Notes: generated from the letters alone by a model not told the origin. Counted from the stretch's first letter, positions 18,901 to 28,746 are shown. The stretch is 64,000 nt of DNA from Ignatzschineria rhizosphaerae (GCF_022655595.1 NZ_CP093379.1:1360501-1424500); one strand, 5' to 3'. Translations and numbers: made by a program.

Positions 18901-19902
18901 ATGTCCTACCAACTCAGTATGCTAGATAAATGCCCATTAGAGGAACAATCATCCCCAAAAATTGCTCTATTAAATGCGGTAGAAGCTGCAAAAGCCGCAG
19001 AATCTGCTGGATTTTCTCGTTTCTGGGTTGCAGAGCATCACAATTCTAATCAATACGCTTCAAGCGCCCCTGAAATATTAGTTTCCTATCTTTTAGCAAA
19101 AACAAATAATATTCGTATCGGTACAGGCGGCGTCATGCTGCAACATTACAGTCCTTATAAGATCGCAGAAATATTTAATATGTTAGCTTCTCTCGAGCCT
19201 GAGCGGGTAGATCTTGGTATTGGTAAAGCTCCCGGCGGATTACCTGCTTCCACAAAAGCCTTACAAATTGAGCTTTCGGATGAAAACCGTTTAAGCTTTA
19301 CTCAAAAAGCAGAACTCTTAAATCAATTACTAACTGGTGAAGTCGCAACTAATGGTCTATTTGAAGGGATTGCTGCAACACCAAAACCTATTAAAAAAGC
19401 CCAAGGATTTTTATTAGGCGCAAGTGCAGAAAGTGCGGAATTTGCAGCTCAATTAGGCTGGCAAATGAGTTATGCCGGGCATTTAAATGGTAGCGAACAA
19501 CAGTTACAAAATACGCTTAAAACCTATCGTCAAGAAACTAATGGTAAAACGCCCCAAGTTGCGCTTACCGCTATCATTACACCTGATGAAGAAGAAGCCA
19601 AAATTCGCGCTAAAGATATCGCTATCTATAAAATATACTTTTCAGAGGATAAAGTGTATAACCTTCCCACGTTAGAAGCAGCGGAAGAATTTGCCAAGCA
19701 ATCAGGCCGAACCGACTACACTATTGAAAAACAATTAATGCAGGTACTCGCAGGAACCCCTAAATCTGTTAGTGATCATCTTTTTAAACTTCACCAGCAA
19801 TATAATATCCCTGAATTTATGTTAGAGTTTCCAAATACGACTTTAAATGAGCGACTTTACGCCATTGATACATTAGCTTATTATCAAAAGAGATTAACGT
19901 AA
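18901..19902 (+). CDS. Luciferase-like flavin monooxygenase (MsnO8/YtmO-type)
   Basis: This is a 333-residue member of the LLM class, from a different branch than the monooxygenase at 15188. Characteristic blocks are SRFWVAEHHNSNQYASSAPEI, IRIGTGGVMLQHYSPYKIAE and LEPERVDLGIGKAPG. B. subtilis YtmO, encoded in the ytm cystine and S-cysteine operon, has the same type of sequence. It would use reduced FMN from the operon's reductase. A second monooxygenase suggests either a second S-substituent class or a later oxidation step. TAGGAG precedes the ATG at a spacing of 9. Confidence 0.85.
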   Translation: MSYQLSMLDKCPLEEQSSPKIALLNAVEAAKAAESAGFSRFWVAEHHNSNQYASSAPEILVSYLLAKTNNIRIGTGGVMLQHYSPYKIAEIFNMLASLEPERVDLGIGKAPGGLPASTKALQIELSDENRLSFTQKAELLNQLLTGEVATNGLFEGIAATPKPIKKAQGFLLGASAESAEFAAQLGWQMSYAGHLNGSEQQLQNTLKTYRQETNGKTPQVALTAIITPDEEEAKIRAKDIAIYKIYFSEDKVYNLPTLEAAEEFAKQSGRTDYTIEKQLMQVLAGTPKSVSDHLFKLHQQYNIPEFMLEFPNTTLNERLYAIDTLAYYQKRLT

Positions 19903-19997
19903 TATCTAAATATCTGTTATTTTTTTAGAAAAGGGATCAATTGTGTCATTTTCTTAATCCTTAAAAATAACCTAATATAAATCATCGGACAATCAAC

Positions 19998-20531
19998 ATG
20001 GAATCCATCACAATTACATCTGTCACCTTAAATGAGGTTAAAGAATTACAAGCTATCGGAAGAGAGACATTTCTCTCAACTTTTTCTGAAGGAGGCTCCC
20101 CCGAAAATATGACTCAATATTTAAATGGTGCTTTTTCTTTAGAGAAACTCACCTCAGAATTAAATAATCATGACTCACAATTCTACTTTGCTAAGCAAAA
20201 TAACCAGGTTATTGGCTATCTAAAACTAAATTTTGAATTATCACAAACAGAGTTACAAGATAGTAAAGCAATGGAAATTGAAAGGATCTATGTATTAGAT
20301 GAATTCCACGGCAAAAAAGTAGGGTTAACACTCTATAACAGAGCGCTAGAAGTCGCTGAGCAACGAAACATCGATTATATTTGGTTAGGTGTTTGGGAAA
20401 ATAACTTTAAAGCGCTGAATTTTTATAAAAGACAAGGATTCTTCGAGTTTGATCAGCATATTTTTAAATTAGGTGATGATGAACAGACTGATCTTCTTAT
20501 GAAACTAGAGTTAAATAAAAATAAGATCTAA
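19998..20531 (+). CDS. GNAT N-acetyltransferase, second of two
   Basis: This 177-residue acetyltransferase resembles the PaiA/YtmI-like branch: ERIYVLDEFHGKKVGLTLYNRAL is the CoA loop and LGVWENNFKALNFYKRQGF is the motif B region. It closes the operon, 95 bases after the YtmO-like gene, and a terminator follows. The initiation context has only a weak GGAC-like ribosome site. It is a candidate for N-acetylation of the imported S-modified cysteine. A polyamine or other small amine is also possible from the fold alone. Confidence 0.8.
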   Translation: MESITITSVTLNEVKELQAIGRETFLSTFSEGGSPENMTQYLNGAFSLEKLTSELNNHDSQFYFAKQNNQVIGYLKLNFELSQTELQDSKAMEIERIYVLDEFHGKKVGLTLYNRALEVAEQRNIDYIWLGVWENNFKALNFYKRQGFFEFDQHIFKLGDDEQTDLLMKLELNKNKI

Positions 20532-20581
20532 GGCCTTGATATTGACACTCATAACAAATCTGGATCTATCAAAATGTCATA

Positions 20582-20617
20582 AAAAAGAAGCCTTTTAAAA
20601 ATGTGCTTCTTTTTCTT
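20582..20617. terminator. Terminator between the S-cysteine operon and the desulfurase
   Basis: AAAAAGAAGC pairs with GCTTCTTTTT across a loop. It can serve both convergent transcripts. Confidence 0.75.
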
Positions 20618-20681
20618 TATATCTCATTTTTTTAACCACAACAACTGATGACCACCATAACAGATGATGAACATTTCAGGC

Positions 20682-22343
20682 TCATGACTCAATTTGCTGC
20701 GCTATAAAATTTCGTAATGACTTCTCGATAAACAAAGTATCTCGTAGATAATTTGCCGGCATTTTCATTCCCAATAATTGCTCTAACGCTAATTGGCTTG
20801 AAATAGTTTCATCACGTAGTGCAATAATCAAATCATTAAAGAGCGAGAGATAATAGGGTTCGCCATAAGCCTTCCCTGATAAAGCAGTAAAACGAATCGC
20901 ATCACTATCATCTAAAGCAACCTTCTCTACTTTGCCATAAAGCGTGAGGGAGAAGTGTTCTTTCTCGATAACCAGTAATGGTGCATCAATACCGGCATTA
21001 ATTGTGATGCCATCCTCAAGATAATCAGGCTCAAGAATTGAAGCGATATAAGAATTATAAAGATCATATTCGCCATACCAATTAGCCGGTTTTCCATCTG
21101 CAATATTTTGAATAAACTCAATGGCAACACTTAGCATTTCACCCGCGGCAAAAATCTCTTCCTCAGTGGTATAGCGTCCAACACTAATACGCACAGAAGA
21201 GAGCGCTCGTTTTAAATCATAATTCATCTCTGTTAAAACATAAGATGGCAATGAACTATCACTATTACAGGCCGACCCCTTAGCAATCGCAAGTTTTGGC
21301 GTTAATGCCATTAAGGTATCGGCATTCACATTAGGAATATAGAGATTTAAAACGCCCGGCTCACGATGCCCTTTAAGATTCCCGCTATTGACTTCAACAC
21401 CAAAAGATAAGAGGCGTTGCACAAGATAACTCTCTAACTTTGCAAGTCGATGGCGTTCTTCTACCCAATTGTCTTTGATTATTTCGAGCGCCTTGGCAAA
21501 GCCGGCAATCCCTTCATTAGGTATTGTTCCGGCACGAAGTCCTAACTGACCGCCACTACCATCAATTAATGGCATCATCGGTAATTTAGGAAAACTCCGG
21601 CGATAGAGTAATCCAATAGCTTTAGGCCCGTAACATTTATGGGCTGAGACACTCACTAAATCAAATTGTGAGGCATCAAATTGAAAATGAGGCGCCGCTT
21701 GTGTTGCATCGACATGAAACGGAATTTTCCGCGCCCGAGCAATTTTTGCAATCTCTTCTACCGGCAATTTATCACCCGTTTCATTATTCACCCAAATAAG
21801 TGAAATCATCGCCGTTTCATCCGTAATTACCGCTTCAATCATCTCAGCGGTAATTATTCCTTCACTATTTGGTGCAATAAACTTTCCTCGGTAACCCTCT
21901 TTCATCAAGGCTTGCACTGTATTGATTGTCGCTTTATGCTCTATCGTTGAGGTAATGATTTCCTTTTTCTTTTGAGCATGCAACACCCCTTTAAGCGCAT
22001 GATTAATAGATTCTGTTGAACCACTCGTAATAATTAATTCATCACGGTTAACATTAAAATGTGCGGCAATCGCATCAAGATCAGCCTCAACTTTCTGCTT
22101 AGTTACAATCCCAAGCTCATGAGGGCTACTGACATTTGCCCAATCTGTCTCCATACTATTGACCATCGCTTCAATCACACGCGGATCAACCGGCGTTGTT
22201 GCGGCATAATCAAGATAGATCATATTGGAAAATTGTGGCTTAGAGGGAAGCTTCCCTTCTGCCGATGGCTGATTACCGGCAGACGCTTGGTGTGGCTTCA
22301 TAAACGCTTCTAATCCTAAACCCTCTAAATCAATTTTCATCAT
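20682..22343 (-). CDS. Cysteine desulfurase (NifS/IscS-like) with extra C-terminal region
   Basis: This is a PLP-dependent class V aminotransferase fold enzyme of 553 residues, well above the usual 380-410. After a 40-residue Pro/Gln/Ser-rich N-terminus come MIYLDYAATTPVDPRV, STESINHALKG, the HVDATQAAP region, the PLP-lysine motif SVSAHKCYGPKAIGLLY (Lys about 242) and the catalytic Cys loop KGSACNSDSSLPSYVL. The extra residues from about 420 to 553 (NWYGEYDLYNSYIASI onward) match nothing I know. An alternative start at the Met before IYLDYAA is possible. It faces the S-cysteine operon and could draw sulfur from the cysteine released there (inference). No isc or suf genes adjoin it. Confidence 0.85.
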   Translation of the reverse strand: MMKIDLEGLGLEAFMKPHQASAGNQPSAEGKLPSKPQFSNMIYLDYAATTPVDPRVIEAMVNSMETDWANVSSPHELGIVTKQKVEADLDAIAAHFNVNRDELIITSGSTESINHALKGVLHAQKKKEIITSTIEHKATINTVQALMKEGYRGKFIAPNSEGIITAEMIEAVITDETAMISLIWVNNETGDKLPVEEIAKIARARKIPFHVDATQAAPHFQFDASQFDLVSVSAHKCYGPKAIGLLYRRSFPKLPMMPLIDGSGGQLGLRAGTIPNEGIAGFAKALEIIKDNWVEERHRLAKLESYLVQRLLSFGVEVNSGNLKGHREPGVLNLYIPNVNADTLMALTPKLAIAKGSACNSDSSLPSYVLTEMNYDLKRALSSVRISVGRYTTEEEIFAAGEMLSVAIEFIQNIADGKPANWYGEYDLYNSYIASILEPDYLEDGITINAGIDAPLLVIEKEHFSLTLYGKVEKVALDDSDAIRFTALSGKAYGEPYYLSLFNDLIIALRDETISSQLALEQLLGMKMPANYLRDTLFIEKSLRNFIAQQIES

Positions 22344-22554
22344 TAAACTCTTTCTATCTTAAATATCATTCGTAGGACGTATTATATCTCTAAATAATCT
22401 CTAAAAGGTGGAAGAATACAAAAATAAGATCAAAGAAACATCCGCAATCACTGATCAGAAACCTAATATTTGTTGTACCTAACCACAATGCAAATAGACA
22501 ACAAGCAACGGCGATTCCACCCGAATGGGTGAATCAATAGGGATTTAATAAAGG

Positions 22555-23037
22555 TCATACCTCGGCATTATCTACCGGCAACTCTACAAAAAATGGCAAC
22601 TGCCATTTAGCGGTTTTTGCCGCACTTCTATTAAGATCTGTATCCCACGGCGTATAAACACGAAAAGCCATCTTTCCGGGCTTTGTACTGGATGACAAAA
22701 TCCCTTGCTGTTTTAAAACCCATTTGGGAAAAATAAACTGCCCTTTCCGCTCACCATCAAGAATATTAACCATTAAAAAGTCGGGAAATGTGATTTCAGA
22801 AAAGGAGATATTTTTATTCTCAGCATCTTTCTCCCATATTGCTAAAAAGTAACCGGCTTTTTTCGGTGTCTTTCTTGCAAGGCGAGAGCGATAATTGACA
22901 TTCAGAACCCTGAAATCAAAGCCTTCATACTCTTGATTATAAGGATCTAATGCGATGATCTCTGGAGACGGTTTTCCTAATGTTAAAAATAACGTCTTGA
23001 GTAACGTAACTGATTGCATCTCTCTTCCGGTATTCAT
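22555..23037 (-). CDS. MepB family protein
   Basis: This 160-residue protein resembles the MepB family, first named from a gene next to a Staphylococcus multidrug efflux locus. The typical blocks are EYEGFDFRVLNVNYRSRLARKTPKKAGYFLAIWEKD, FPDFLMVNI, GQFIFPKWVLKQQGIL and KMAFRVYTPWD. No enzymatic activity is established. The start is placed on the ATG at 23037 rather than the TTG one codon earlier. It stands between the desulfurase and the orphan ATPase gene, on the same strand as both. Confidence 0.75.
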   Translation of the reverse strand: MNTGREMQSVTLLKTLFLTLGKPSPEIIALDPYNQEYEGFDFRVLNVNYRSRLARKTPKKAGYFLAIWEKDAENKNISFSEITFPDFLMVNILDGERKGQFIFPKWVLKQQGILSSSTKPGKMAFRVYTPWDTDLNRSAAKTAKWQLPFFVELPVDNAEV

Positions 23038-23103
23038 CAATATCCAATAATGAACCTAAAAAGAATCATCGATCTACTCTAGACAAACAGATCGATCTGA
23101 TCC

Positions 23104-23874
23104 TTATCGATTATAGTGCTTAATAAATTGCTTAAAACGCTCTGATTTTGGATTAGTGAAGAGCTCTTGAGGATCACCCTCTTCTTCAATTCGTCCTTCA
23201 TGGAAAAATACCACACGATTTGACACATTTCGTGCAAAATCCATCTCATGCGTTACCACAATCATCGTCATTCCCTCTTTTGCAAGATCTTGCATGACGG
23301 TTAATACTTCATGCACGAGCTCTGGGTCTAATGCCGATGTTGGTTCATCAAACAAAATAACACTCGGCTCCATCGCAAGCGCTCTAGCAATGGCAACACG
23401 CTGCTGCTGGCCACCTGAAAGGGAGATAGGGTAATCATTGACGCGCTCACTCATACCCACTTTTGCAAGGAGTTTTAAAGCACGCTCACGAGCCTCTTTT
23501 TTAGATAAACCTAAGACATGAATCGGCGCTTCAATCATATTCTCAAGCACTGTCATGTGGCCCCAAAGATTGAAGTTTTGGAACACCATGCCAAGCTCAG
23601 AGCGCATCTTTTGCAGCGCTTTTTGATCTTTTGCCACTAAGCCCTTTTCACCTTTAACTAAAGCTAACTTTTCACCATTTAGTGTAATTTCCCCTTGATT
23701 TGGATTTTCAAGAAGATTGATACAGCGCAAAAAGGTACTCTTTCCAGAGCCTGAAGCACCAAGCATCGAAACCACATCGCCTTTATTAAGCGTTAATGAG
23801 ATCCCTTTTAAGATCTCACGATCGCCAAACGATTTATGGATATTTTCAACGATCAAAGTGGGCTGACTTGTCAT
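23104..23874 (-). CDS. Orphan HisP/GlnQ-type amino-acid ABC ATPase
   Basis: This is a 256-residue ATPase of polar amino-acid importers: Walker [10 protein letters not shown], a Q-loop in [15 protein letters not shown], signature [15 protein letters not shown], Walker [17 protein letters not shown] and switch VVTHE. The [24 protein letters not shown] segment is typical of HisP and ArtP-type proteins. No permease or binding-protein gene lies on either side, so it must work with a transporter encoded elsewhere. It is similar to, but distinct from, the ATPase half of the fused protein at 11358. It is divergent from leuS. Confidence 0.88.
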   Translation of the reverse strand: MTSQPTLIVENIHKSFGDREILKGISLTLNKGDVVSMLGASGSGKSTFLRCINLLENPNQGEITLNGEKLALVKGEKGLVAKDQKALQKMRSELGMVFQNFNLWGHMTVLENMIEAPIHVLGLSKKEARERALKLLAKVGMSERVNDYPISLSGGQQQRVAIARALAMEPSVILFDEPTSALDPELVHEVLTVMQDLAKEGMTMIVVTHEMDFARNVSNRVVFFHEGRIEEEGDPQELFTNPKSERFKQFIKHYNR

Positions 23875-24002
23875 AATATGGTTATTCCTACATTTCTAAG
23901 ACATAAAGCAAGTCGGTCATTATACCAACATTCCATCAAAGCGGATGAACATTTGTTATAAAAGTTCCGCTTTGATTAGGACAAATGCGATTTAACTTAG
24001 TG

Positions 24003-24008
24003 TATAAT
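24003..24008 (+). promoter_or_regulatory. -10 element and long leader of leuS
   Basis: TATAAT lies 157 bases before the leuS ATG, with no clear -35. The leader contains a small hairpin, ATAACG (24076-24081) with CGTTAT (24090-24095), and no open frame of note. A leader-based control of leuS is possible but I see no known riboregulator. Confidence 0.4.
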
Positions 24009-24164
24009 AGCAAGGTTCAAAATTAACGATTGATGATCTCACTGATATTAAAGACTTCTTCGAATCTTTCAGACGATAACGGCTTGATACGTTATTGACA
24101 ATGAAGCATTCACAGCATCATCACAATTTGTTGTATCTCTATATTAAACAAAGGATCTTATAGG

Positions 24165-26750
24165 ATGAAACCAACCTACGAAGCGGCCGCAATAGAAGCT
24201 GCTGCGCAAGCATTCTGGGAAAAAAATGCCTCTTTTACAGTGGCTGACAATACGGATAAACCGAACTATTACTGCCTATCTATGTTCCCATATCCATCAG
24301 GACGACTGCACATGGGACACGTTCGTAACTATACGATTGGGGATGTAATTACACGTTATAAAAAAATGAGTGGTTATAACGTCATGCAACCGATTGGTTG
24401 GGATGCATTTGGAATGCCGGCGGAAAATGCTGCGATCGATAATAAGGTTTCTCCAAATTCATGGACAAATAAAAATATCGTCTATATGCGCCAGCAATTT
24501 AAAGAGTTGGGCTTTGGCTTTGATTGGTCTCGTGAATTTTCGACCTGTGATCCCGAATATTATGGTTGGGAGCAATGGTTCTTCCTTCAACTCTACAAAA
24601 AAGGGGTAATTTACCGTAAAAATGGGGTTGTAAACTGGGATCCTGTTGACCAAACAGTTCTTGCCAATGAGCAAGTCATTGATGGCCGCGGTTGGAGATC
24701 TGATGCGCTTGTTGAGCGCCGTGAAATTCCGATGTATTACTTTAAGATCACCGATTACGCTGATGAATTGTTAGAAGACTTAAATCTTCTTGAAGATTGG
24801 CCTGAGCAAGTTCGCACTATGCAAGCGAACTGGATCGGTAAATCACAAGGAATGGAAGTGACCTTCCTTCACGATGATGGGCAGTTTAATGTCTTTACAA
24901 CACGCCCTGACACATTAATGGGCGTAACTTATGTTGCAGTTGCACCTGAACACCCTATTGCGGCAAAAGCGGCTGAAAATAACGCCAAACTTGCAGAATT
25001 CATCAAAGAGTGCCAAAAAACAGGGACAAGTGAAGCAGACTTTGCAACGCAAGAAGCAAAAGGGATGCCAACAGGCCAATTTGCAACACACCCATTAACC
25101 GGTGAAAAAGTTGAAATTTGGGTAGCAAACTACGTCTTAATGGCATACGGTGATGGTGCTGTTATGGCGGTACCTGCTCACGATTCACGTGACTTTGGTT
25201 TTGCCAAAAAATATCATCTTCCAATGAAGCTTGTCATTGAGCCAGCTGATGGCAATGAATCTCTTGATGTTTGGAGAGAAGAGCTTGCTGAGCACGGCAC
25301 ATTAGTCAATTCTGGGGAGTTTACAGGCTTAGATTTTGATGGTGCATTTGCAAAAATTGGTGCGGCATTAGAAGCTAAAAACTTAGGACATCCTAAAACA
25401 CAATATCGTCTACGTGACTGGGGTATTTCACGCCAGCGTTATTGGGGCTGCCCAATTCCAATTATCAACTGCCCAAGCTGTGGTGAAGTACCTGTTCCTG
25501 AAAAAGACCTTCCTGTTGTCCTTCCAACAGATTGTATTCCTGATGGTTCTGGTAACCCGCTTAACAAATTGGATTCATTTAAGAAAGTGGATTGCCCTAA
25601 ATGTGGCGGCGCTGCAGAGCGTGAAACAGACACCATGGATACTTTCGTAGAATCTTCATGGTACTACGCTCGCTTTGCATGTAGTCAATATAAAGGGGGG
25701 ATGATCGACCCGAAAGCGGCAACTGCATGGCTTCCTGTAGATCAATATATCGGCGGTGTTGAGCATGCGATCCTTCACCTTCTCTACTCACGTTTCTTCC
25801 ATAAACTCATGCGTAATGAAGGCTTATTAGGAGACGTTGAGAAAGTTGGCCCTGAGCCATTTAAAGCACTTCTGACACAAGGGATGGTTGTTGCCCCCTC
25901 ATTCTTCCGTCATAGCTCAAAAGGTTATGAGTGGTTTAACGTCAAAGATGTAGAAGCTCGTGATATTGATGGCGAGAAGAAATATTTCTTAAAAGCTGAT
26001 GGTGAGCCTGTCACATATTACGGCATCCAGAAAATGGGTAAATCAAAAAATAACGGTGTAGACCCTGAAGCAATCGTTAAATCATACGGTGCTGACGTTT
26101 CTCGTCTCTTTATGATGTTCACTTCACCACCAGAGCAAACGCTTGAGTGGTCTGATGCCGGCCTTGAAGGAGCGGATCGTTTCTTGCGCCGTATCTGGAC
26201 ATTTGCTTATGAAAATAATGCCTTACTTAAAGATGCATCTCTTGATGCGAATAGCATTACCGAAAAAGCTGCAAAAGATGCCCGCCGCGAGATCCATCAA
26301 GAATTGAAGAAAGCGCTATATGACTATGAGCGTTTCCACTTCAATACAGTCATCTCTGCAAACATGATCATCTTAAATATCTTAAGCAAGCTTAAAGATT
26401 CTAAAGATGAAACAGCCGTGAAAAAAGAGGGCTTCTCGATTATGCTTCGCCTCTTAAGCCCGATTGTGCCACATATTGTGCATACAATCTGGTCTGATCT
26501 TTTTGGTGATGACATCTTAGATCACGCATTACCACAAGTGATTGAAAGTGCGCTTGTTGCCGATGAAGTGAAATATATGGTTCAAGTAAATGGTAAGCTC
26601 CGTGGCGAAATCGTTGTCGCGGCTTCTGCTTCTAAAGAAGAGATTGAAGCAGCTGCACTTGCTAACGAAAATGCGCAGAAATTCATTGAAGGTGAAATTC
26701 GCCGCGTAATCGTTGTACCAAATCGCTTAGTCAATATTGTTGCAAACTAA
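24165..26750 (+). CDS. leuS: Leucyl-tRNA synthetase
   Basis: This class I enzyme charges tRNA-Leu. The 861-residue length is normal. The HIGH motif is [13 protein letters not shown] (residues 48-60). An editing (CP1) domain lies within about residues 220-420, including the conserved TRPDTLMG and [13 protein letters not shown]. There is a zinc-type region [13 protein letters not shown], and a second CPKCGG. The KMSKS loop reads KMGKSKNN near residue 623, so the first Ser is replaced by Gly. The C-terminal anticodon-binding helices and the small terminal domain ([13 protein letters not shown]) are complete. AAAGGATCTTATAGG precedes the ATG. Confidence 0.97.
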   Translation: MKPTYEAAAIEAAAQAFWEKNASFTVADNTDKPNYYCLSMFPYPSGRLHMGHVRNYTIGDVITRYKKMSGYNVMQPIGWDAFGMPAENAAIDNKVSPNSWTNKNIVYMRQQFKELGFGFDWSREFSTCDPEYYGWEQWFFLQLYKKGVIYRKNGVVNWDPVDQTVLANEQVIDGRGWRSDALVERREIPMYYFKITDYADELLEDLNLLEDWPEQVRTMQANWIGKSQGMEVTFLHDDGQFNVFTTRPDTLMGVTYVAVAPEHPIAAKAAENNAKLAEFIKECQKTGTSEADFATQEAKGMPTGQFATHPLTGEKVEIWVANYVLMAYGDGAVMAVPAHDSRDFGFAKKYHLPMKLVIEPADGNESLDVWREELAEHGTLVNSGEFTGLDFDGAFAKIGAALEAKNLGHPKTQYRLRDWGISRQRYWGCPIPIINCPSCGEVPVPEKDLPVVLPTDCIPDGSGNPLNKLDSFKKVDCPKCGGAAERETDTMDTFVESSWYYARFACSQYKGGMIDPKAATAWLPVDQYIGGVEHAILHLLYSRFFHKLMRNEGLLGDVEKVGPEPFKALLTQGMVVAPSFFRHSSKGYEWFNVKDVEARDIDGEKKYFLKADGEPVTYYGIQKMGKSKNNGVDPEAIVKSYGADVSRLFMMFTSPPEQTLEWSDAGLEGADRFLRRIWTFAYENNALLKDASLDANSITEKAAKDARREIHQELKKALYDYERFHFNTVISANMIILNILSKLKDSKDETAVKKEGFSIMLRLLSPIVPHIVHTIWSDLFGDDILDHALPQVIESALVADEVKYMVQVNGKLRGEIVVAASASKEEIEAAALANENAQKFIEGEIRRVIVVPNRLVNIVAN

Positions 26751-26789
26751 ATCATGATTTAACATTGCATTGCAATATTCATAACAATA

Positions 26790-26821
26790 GATCCCGGTCT
26801 TTTAATAGATCGGGATTTTTT
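26790..26821 (+). terminator. Rho-independent terminator after leuS
   Basis: ATCCCGGTCT pairs with AGATCGGGAT (one G-T pair), followed by TTTTT, 40 bases after the stop. Confidence 0.88.
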
Positions 26822-27003
26822 ATGTCTTCCCACTTAATTGCGGGCTGTTTATTCCCTTCTCTATTCCCTACTCCTAATGAAATGACGCTATTCATCAAGC
26901 TATTAGCGCTTTTAATGATTTTCATCTCTATTAAAATTCTCATTTCTTCTAGATAATAAAAAACAACAAGTCCTATCTTACAATGAACTCAGGAGATTCA
27001 TCT

Positions 27004-27549
27004 ATGACACACTTTACCTTACAACTTAATGCTAGGCTTCGCCCTTTAGATCGAGGAGATATTTATGAAGATCCTCTACATGACGTTTTAGAAGAGAGAG
27101 GCTTAGGTGAGACTTCTGGCGGAGGTACTGGAATGGCTGAAAATGGAGAAGTAGATTATTGTGATGTGGAATTAACACTTAAAGATAATAACCCCGAAAC
27201 ATTGGCAGAAATGAAGGCGATCATTGAAGCTATCGGTGTTCCTAAAGGCTCCTTTTTACGAGGTGAAAATTACAAGGAACCTGTTGGAAGATTAGAAGGA
27301 TTAGCTCTTTATGTAAATGGTACAGAACTACCGGATGAGGTCTATGAAAATTGCGATATCAATCATGTCATTGAGAGCATCTGTGAACTAATTGATGGCA
27401 AGGGTGAGTTTTATAGCTATAACGAACATCTAAGTGATACAGCACTCTACTTTTATGGCGATTCTTTCCAAGAAATGACAGATCTTATTGCCCCCTTTTT
27501 ACAAGAATATCCACTTTGTGAAAAATCCCGAGTCATTCAAATTGCTTAA
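27004..27549 (+). CDS. Hypothetical acidic cytoplasmic protein
   Basis: This 181-residue protein is strongly acidic, with no signal peptide or membrane segment. I chose the ATG at 27004 because AGGAG sits 8 bases upstream. The frame runs back to 26983 without a better site. Notable segments are a Gly-rich GETSGGGTGMAENGEVDYCD (residues about 37-56), a predicted ferredoxin-like alpha/beta pattern (VDYCDVELTLKD, LAEMKAIIEAIGVPKGS) and a C-terminal helix. The shape resembles small immunity-type or DUF proteins scattered in bacteria, but I cannot name the family. A terminator follows directly, and leuS upstream has its own, so it is monocistronic. Confidence 0.65.
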   Translation: MTHFTLQLNARLRPLDRGDIYEDPLHDVLEERGLGETSGGGTGMAENGEVDYCDVELTLKDNNPETLAEMKAIIEAIGVPKGSFLRGENYKEPVGRLEGLALYVNGTELPDEVYENCDINHVIESICELIDGKGEFYSYNEHLSDTALYFYGDSFQEMTDLIAPFLQEYPLCEKSRVIQIA

Positions 27550-27572
27550 TCCGCTATTTAAATTTTTGCATT

Positions 27573-27609
27573 AAAAAGTCCCAATCAATAATAGATTGGG
27601 ACTTTTTTA
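27573..27609. terminator. Rho-independent terminator, convergent with ybaN-like gene
   Basis: AAAAAGTCCCAATC pairs with GATTGGGACTTTTT. It can also end the hemO-ybaN transcript coming from the right. Confidence 0.88.
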
Positions 27610-27655
27610 TTTTTACTCACAGATACAAACTACCAAACAAACTCAAAAATATAAC

Positions 27656-28060
27656 TTATTTCGCAACCTCTGCCTCAACCCCCTCTTCCGCCTCATGCGG
27701 GAATGACCAGATCCAAATAGAGGTAAAAATTGAGATTGCTATCATAATCAGTTTTAACCACCAACGATCATTTGGCATAGTAAAAACTGTCGTCATAATC
27801 GCTCCATTCATCATAATCGTTGAGAGCCATTTCATCTTAATAGGAATCACGCGATTGGTTTCCCAATTATGAACCATGGGACCAAAGTGCTTATTCTCTA
27901 ATAACCAAGTATGAAAACGCTCAGAACTTCTTGCCCAACAAAATGCTGTTAATAAAATAAACGGTGTTGTTGGCAAAAGTGGTAAGAATACCCCTAATAT
28001 TCCTAAGAATAGAGAAATTCCCCCTAAAATCATTAAACAGATGGAACGAATTTTTTTCAT
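27656..28060 (-). CDS. ybaN: YbaN/DUF454 family inner-membrane protein
   Basis: This 134-residue protein has two N-terminal helices (GGISLFLGILGVFLPLLPTTPF) and a C-terminal pair. The family motif LPTTPFILLTAFCWARSSERFHTWLLENKHFG spans residues about 29-60, and the PFILLAAFCFARSSPRLHxWL form is diagnostic of DUF454. The function is unsettled. DUF454 genes often lie next to heme oxygenase or heme-uptake genes. Here the gene starts 3 bases after the hemO stop, so the two must be cotranscribed. A role in heme or iron use is inferred from this coupling. The C-terminal tail is acidic. Confidence 0.82.
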   Translation of the reverse strand: MKKIRSICLMILGGISLFLGILGVFLPLLPTTPFILLTAFCWARSSERFHTWLLENKHFGPMVHNWETNRVIPIKMKWLSTIMMNGAIMTTVFTMPNDRWWLKLIMIAISIFTSIWIWSFPHEAEEGVEAEVAK

Positions 28061-28063
28061 CTT

Positions 28064-28669
28064 TTATGCAGCTTGCTCTTCTGGTTCTGGTAATTCAAAA
28101 ATCATGCGTAATAACTTTTTATAACAGGTAAATGCTTCATTCGCACCTTTTACTGCTGATTCTCTCTCCTCAGCATCAAAATCAATGGCGTTTAAAAGCT
28201 CCGAAAAATTACGCCAATGCTTACCACGACCATCTGAATGAGCCGCTAAATGACGCGCACCACGCTCAGCATCAAGGTTAATTTTATTGACCTCTTTATA
28301 TAAAAATGCCGCCCCTAAATTAGAACCTTCAGCACAATAGAGCCAACCAATCGCTTCTTCCGCTTTAGGAGCCGGCAATGAAGCCATAGGGAATTTTTCA
28401 ACCCCTAAATCCGCCATATCCGATAACACCGCCGCATGTCTTGCCGTTGCCGCTAATCCGGGGATTGCTCTATTTAAGTCCTCACGCATATAAATATCGT
28501 CAACGATCTTATGGAAGATCTCTTGAAGTTGTAAAAATTTGCCGTAGTTTTCGACATTTTCAAAAGGGTTCACAGACATTACTAAATTATCAACAGTATC
28601 GTGGGTTCCTGTTGTTTCACACTTTAACTGATGCGTTAATAAACTTAAATCATATTCTCTTTGTTGCAT
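28064..28669 (-). CDS. hemO: Bacterial heme oxygenase (HemO family)
   Basis: It opens heme to biliverdin, releasing iron and CO. The 201-residue protein shows the proximal-His segment CETTGTHDTVDNLVMS (His about residue 23) and the distal-helix glycine motif WLYCAEGSNLGAAFLYKEV near residues 109-127. This layout matches HemO/PigA-type enzymes of Neisseria and Pseudomonas. It lies downstream of a TonB-dependent heme-type receptor gene, from which a terminator and a Fur-like box separate it, so it has its own iron-controlled promoter. It is followed immediately by the YbaN-type gene. Confidence 0.88.
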   Translation of the reverse strand: MQQREYDLSLLTHQLKCETTGTHDTVDNLVMSVNPFENVENYGKFLQLQEIFHKIVDDIYMREDLNRAIPGLAATARHAAVLSDMADLGVEKFPMASLPAPKAEEAIGWLYCAEGSNLGAAFLYKEVNKINLDAERGARHLAAHSDGRGKHWRNFSELLNAIDFDAEERESAVKGANEAFTCYKKLLRMIFELPEPEEQAA

Positions 28670-28746
28670 AACGTTGTCCTTTACCTAGCAAATTCACGGT
28701 TTTTATCTATTTTTAAAAATTGTATTTCACTTCCGACTTAAACGCA

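Noticed and set aside
26765-26956. Short frame after leuS encoding a hydrophobic peptide
   Set aside because: It runs through the leuS terminator hairpin. The internal Met gives 44 residues with no ribosome site.
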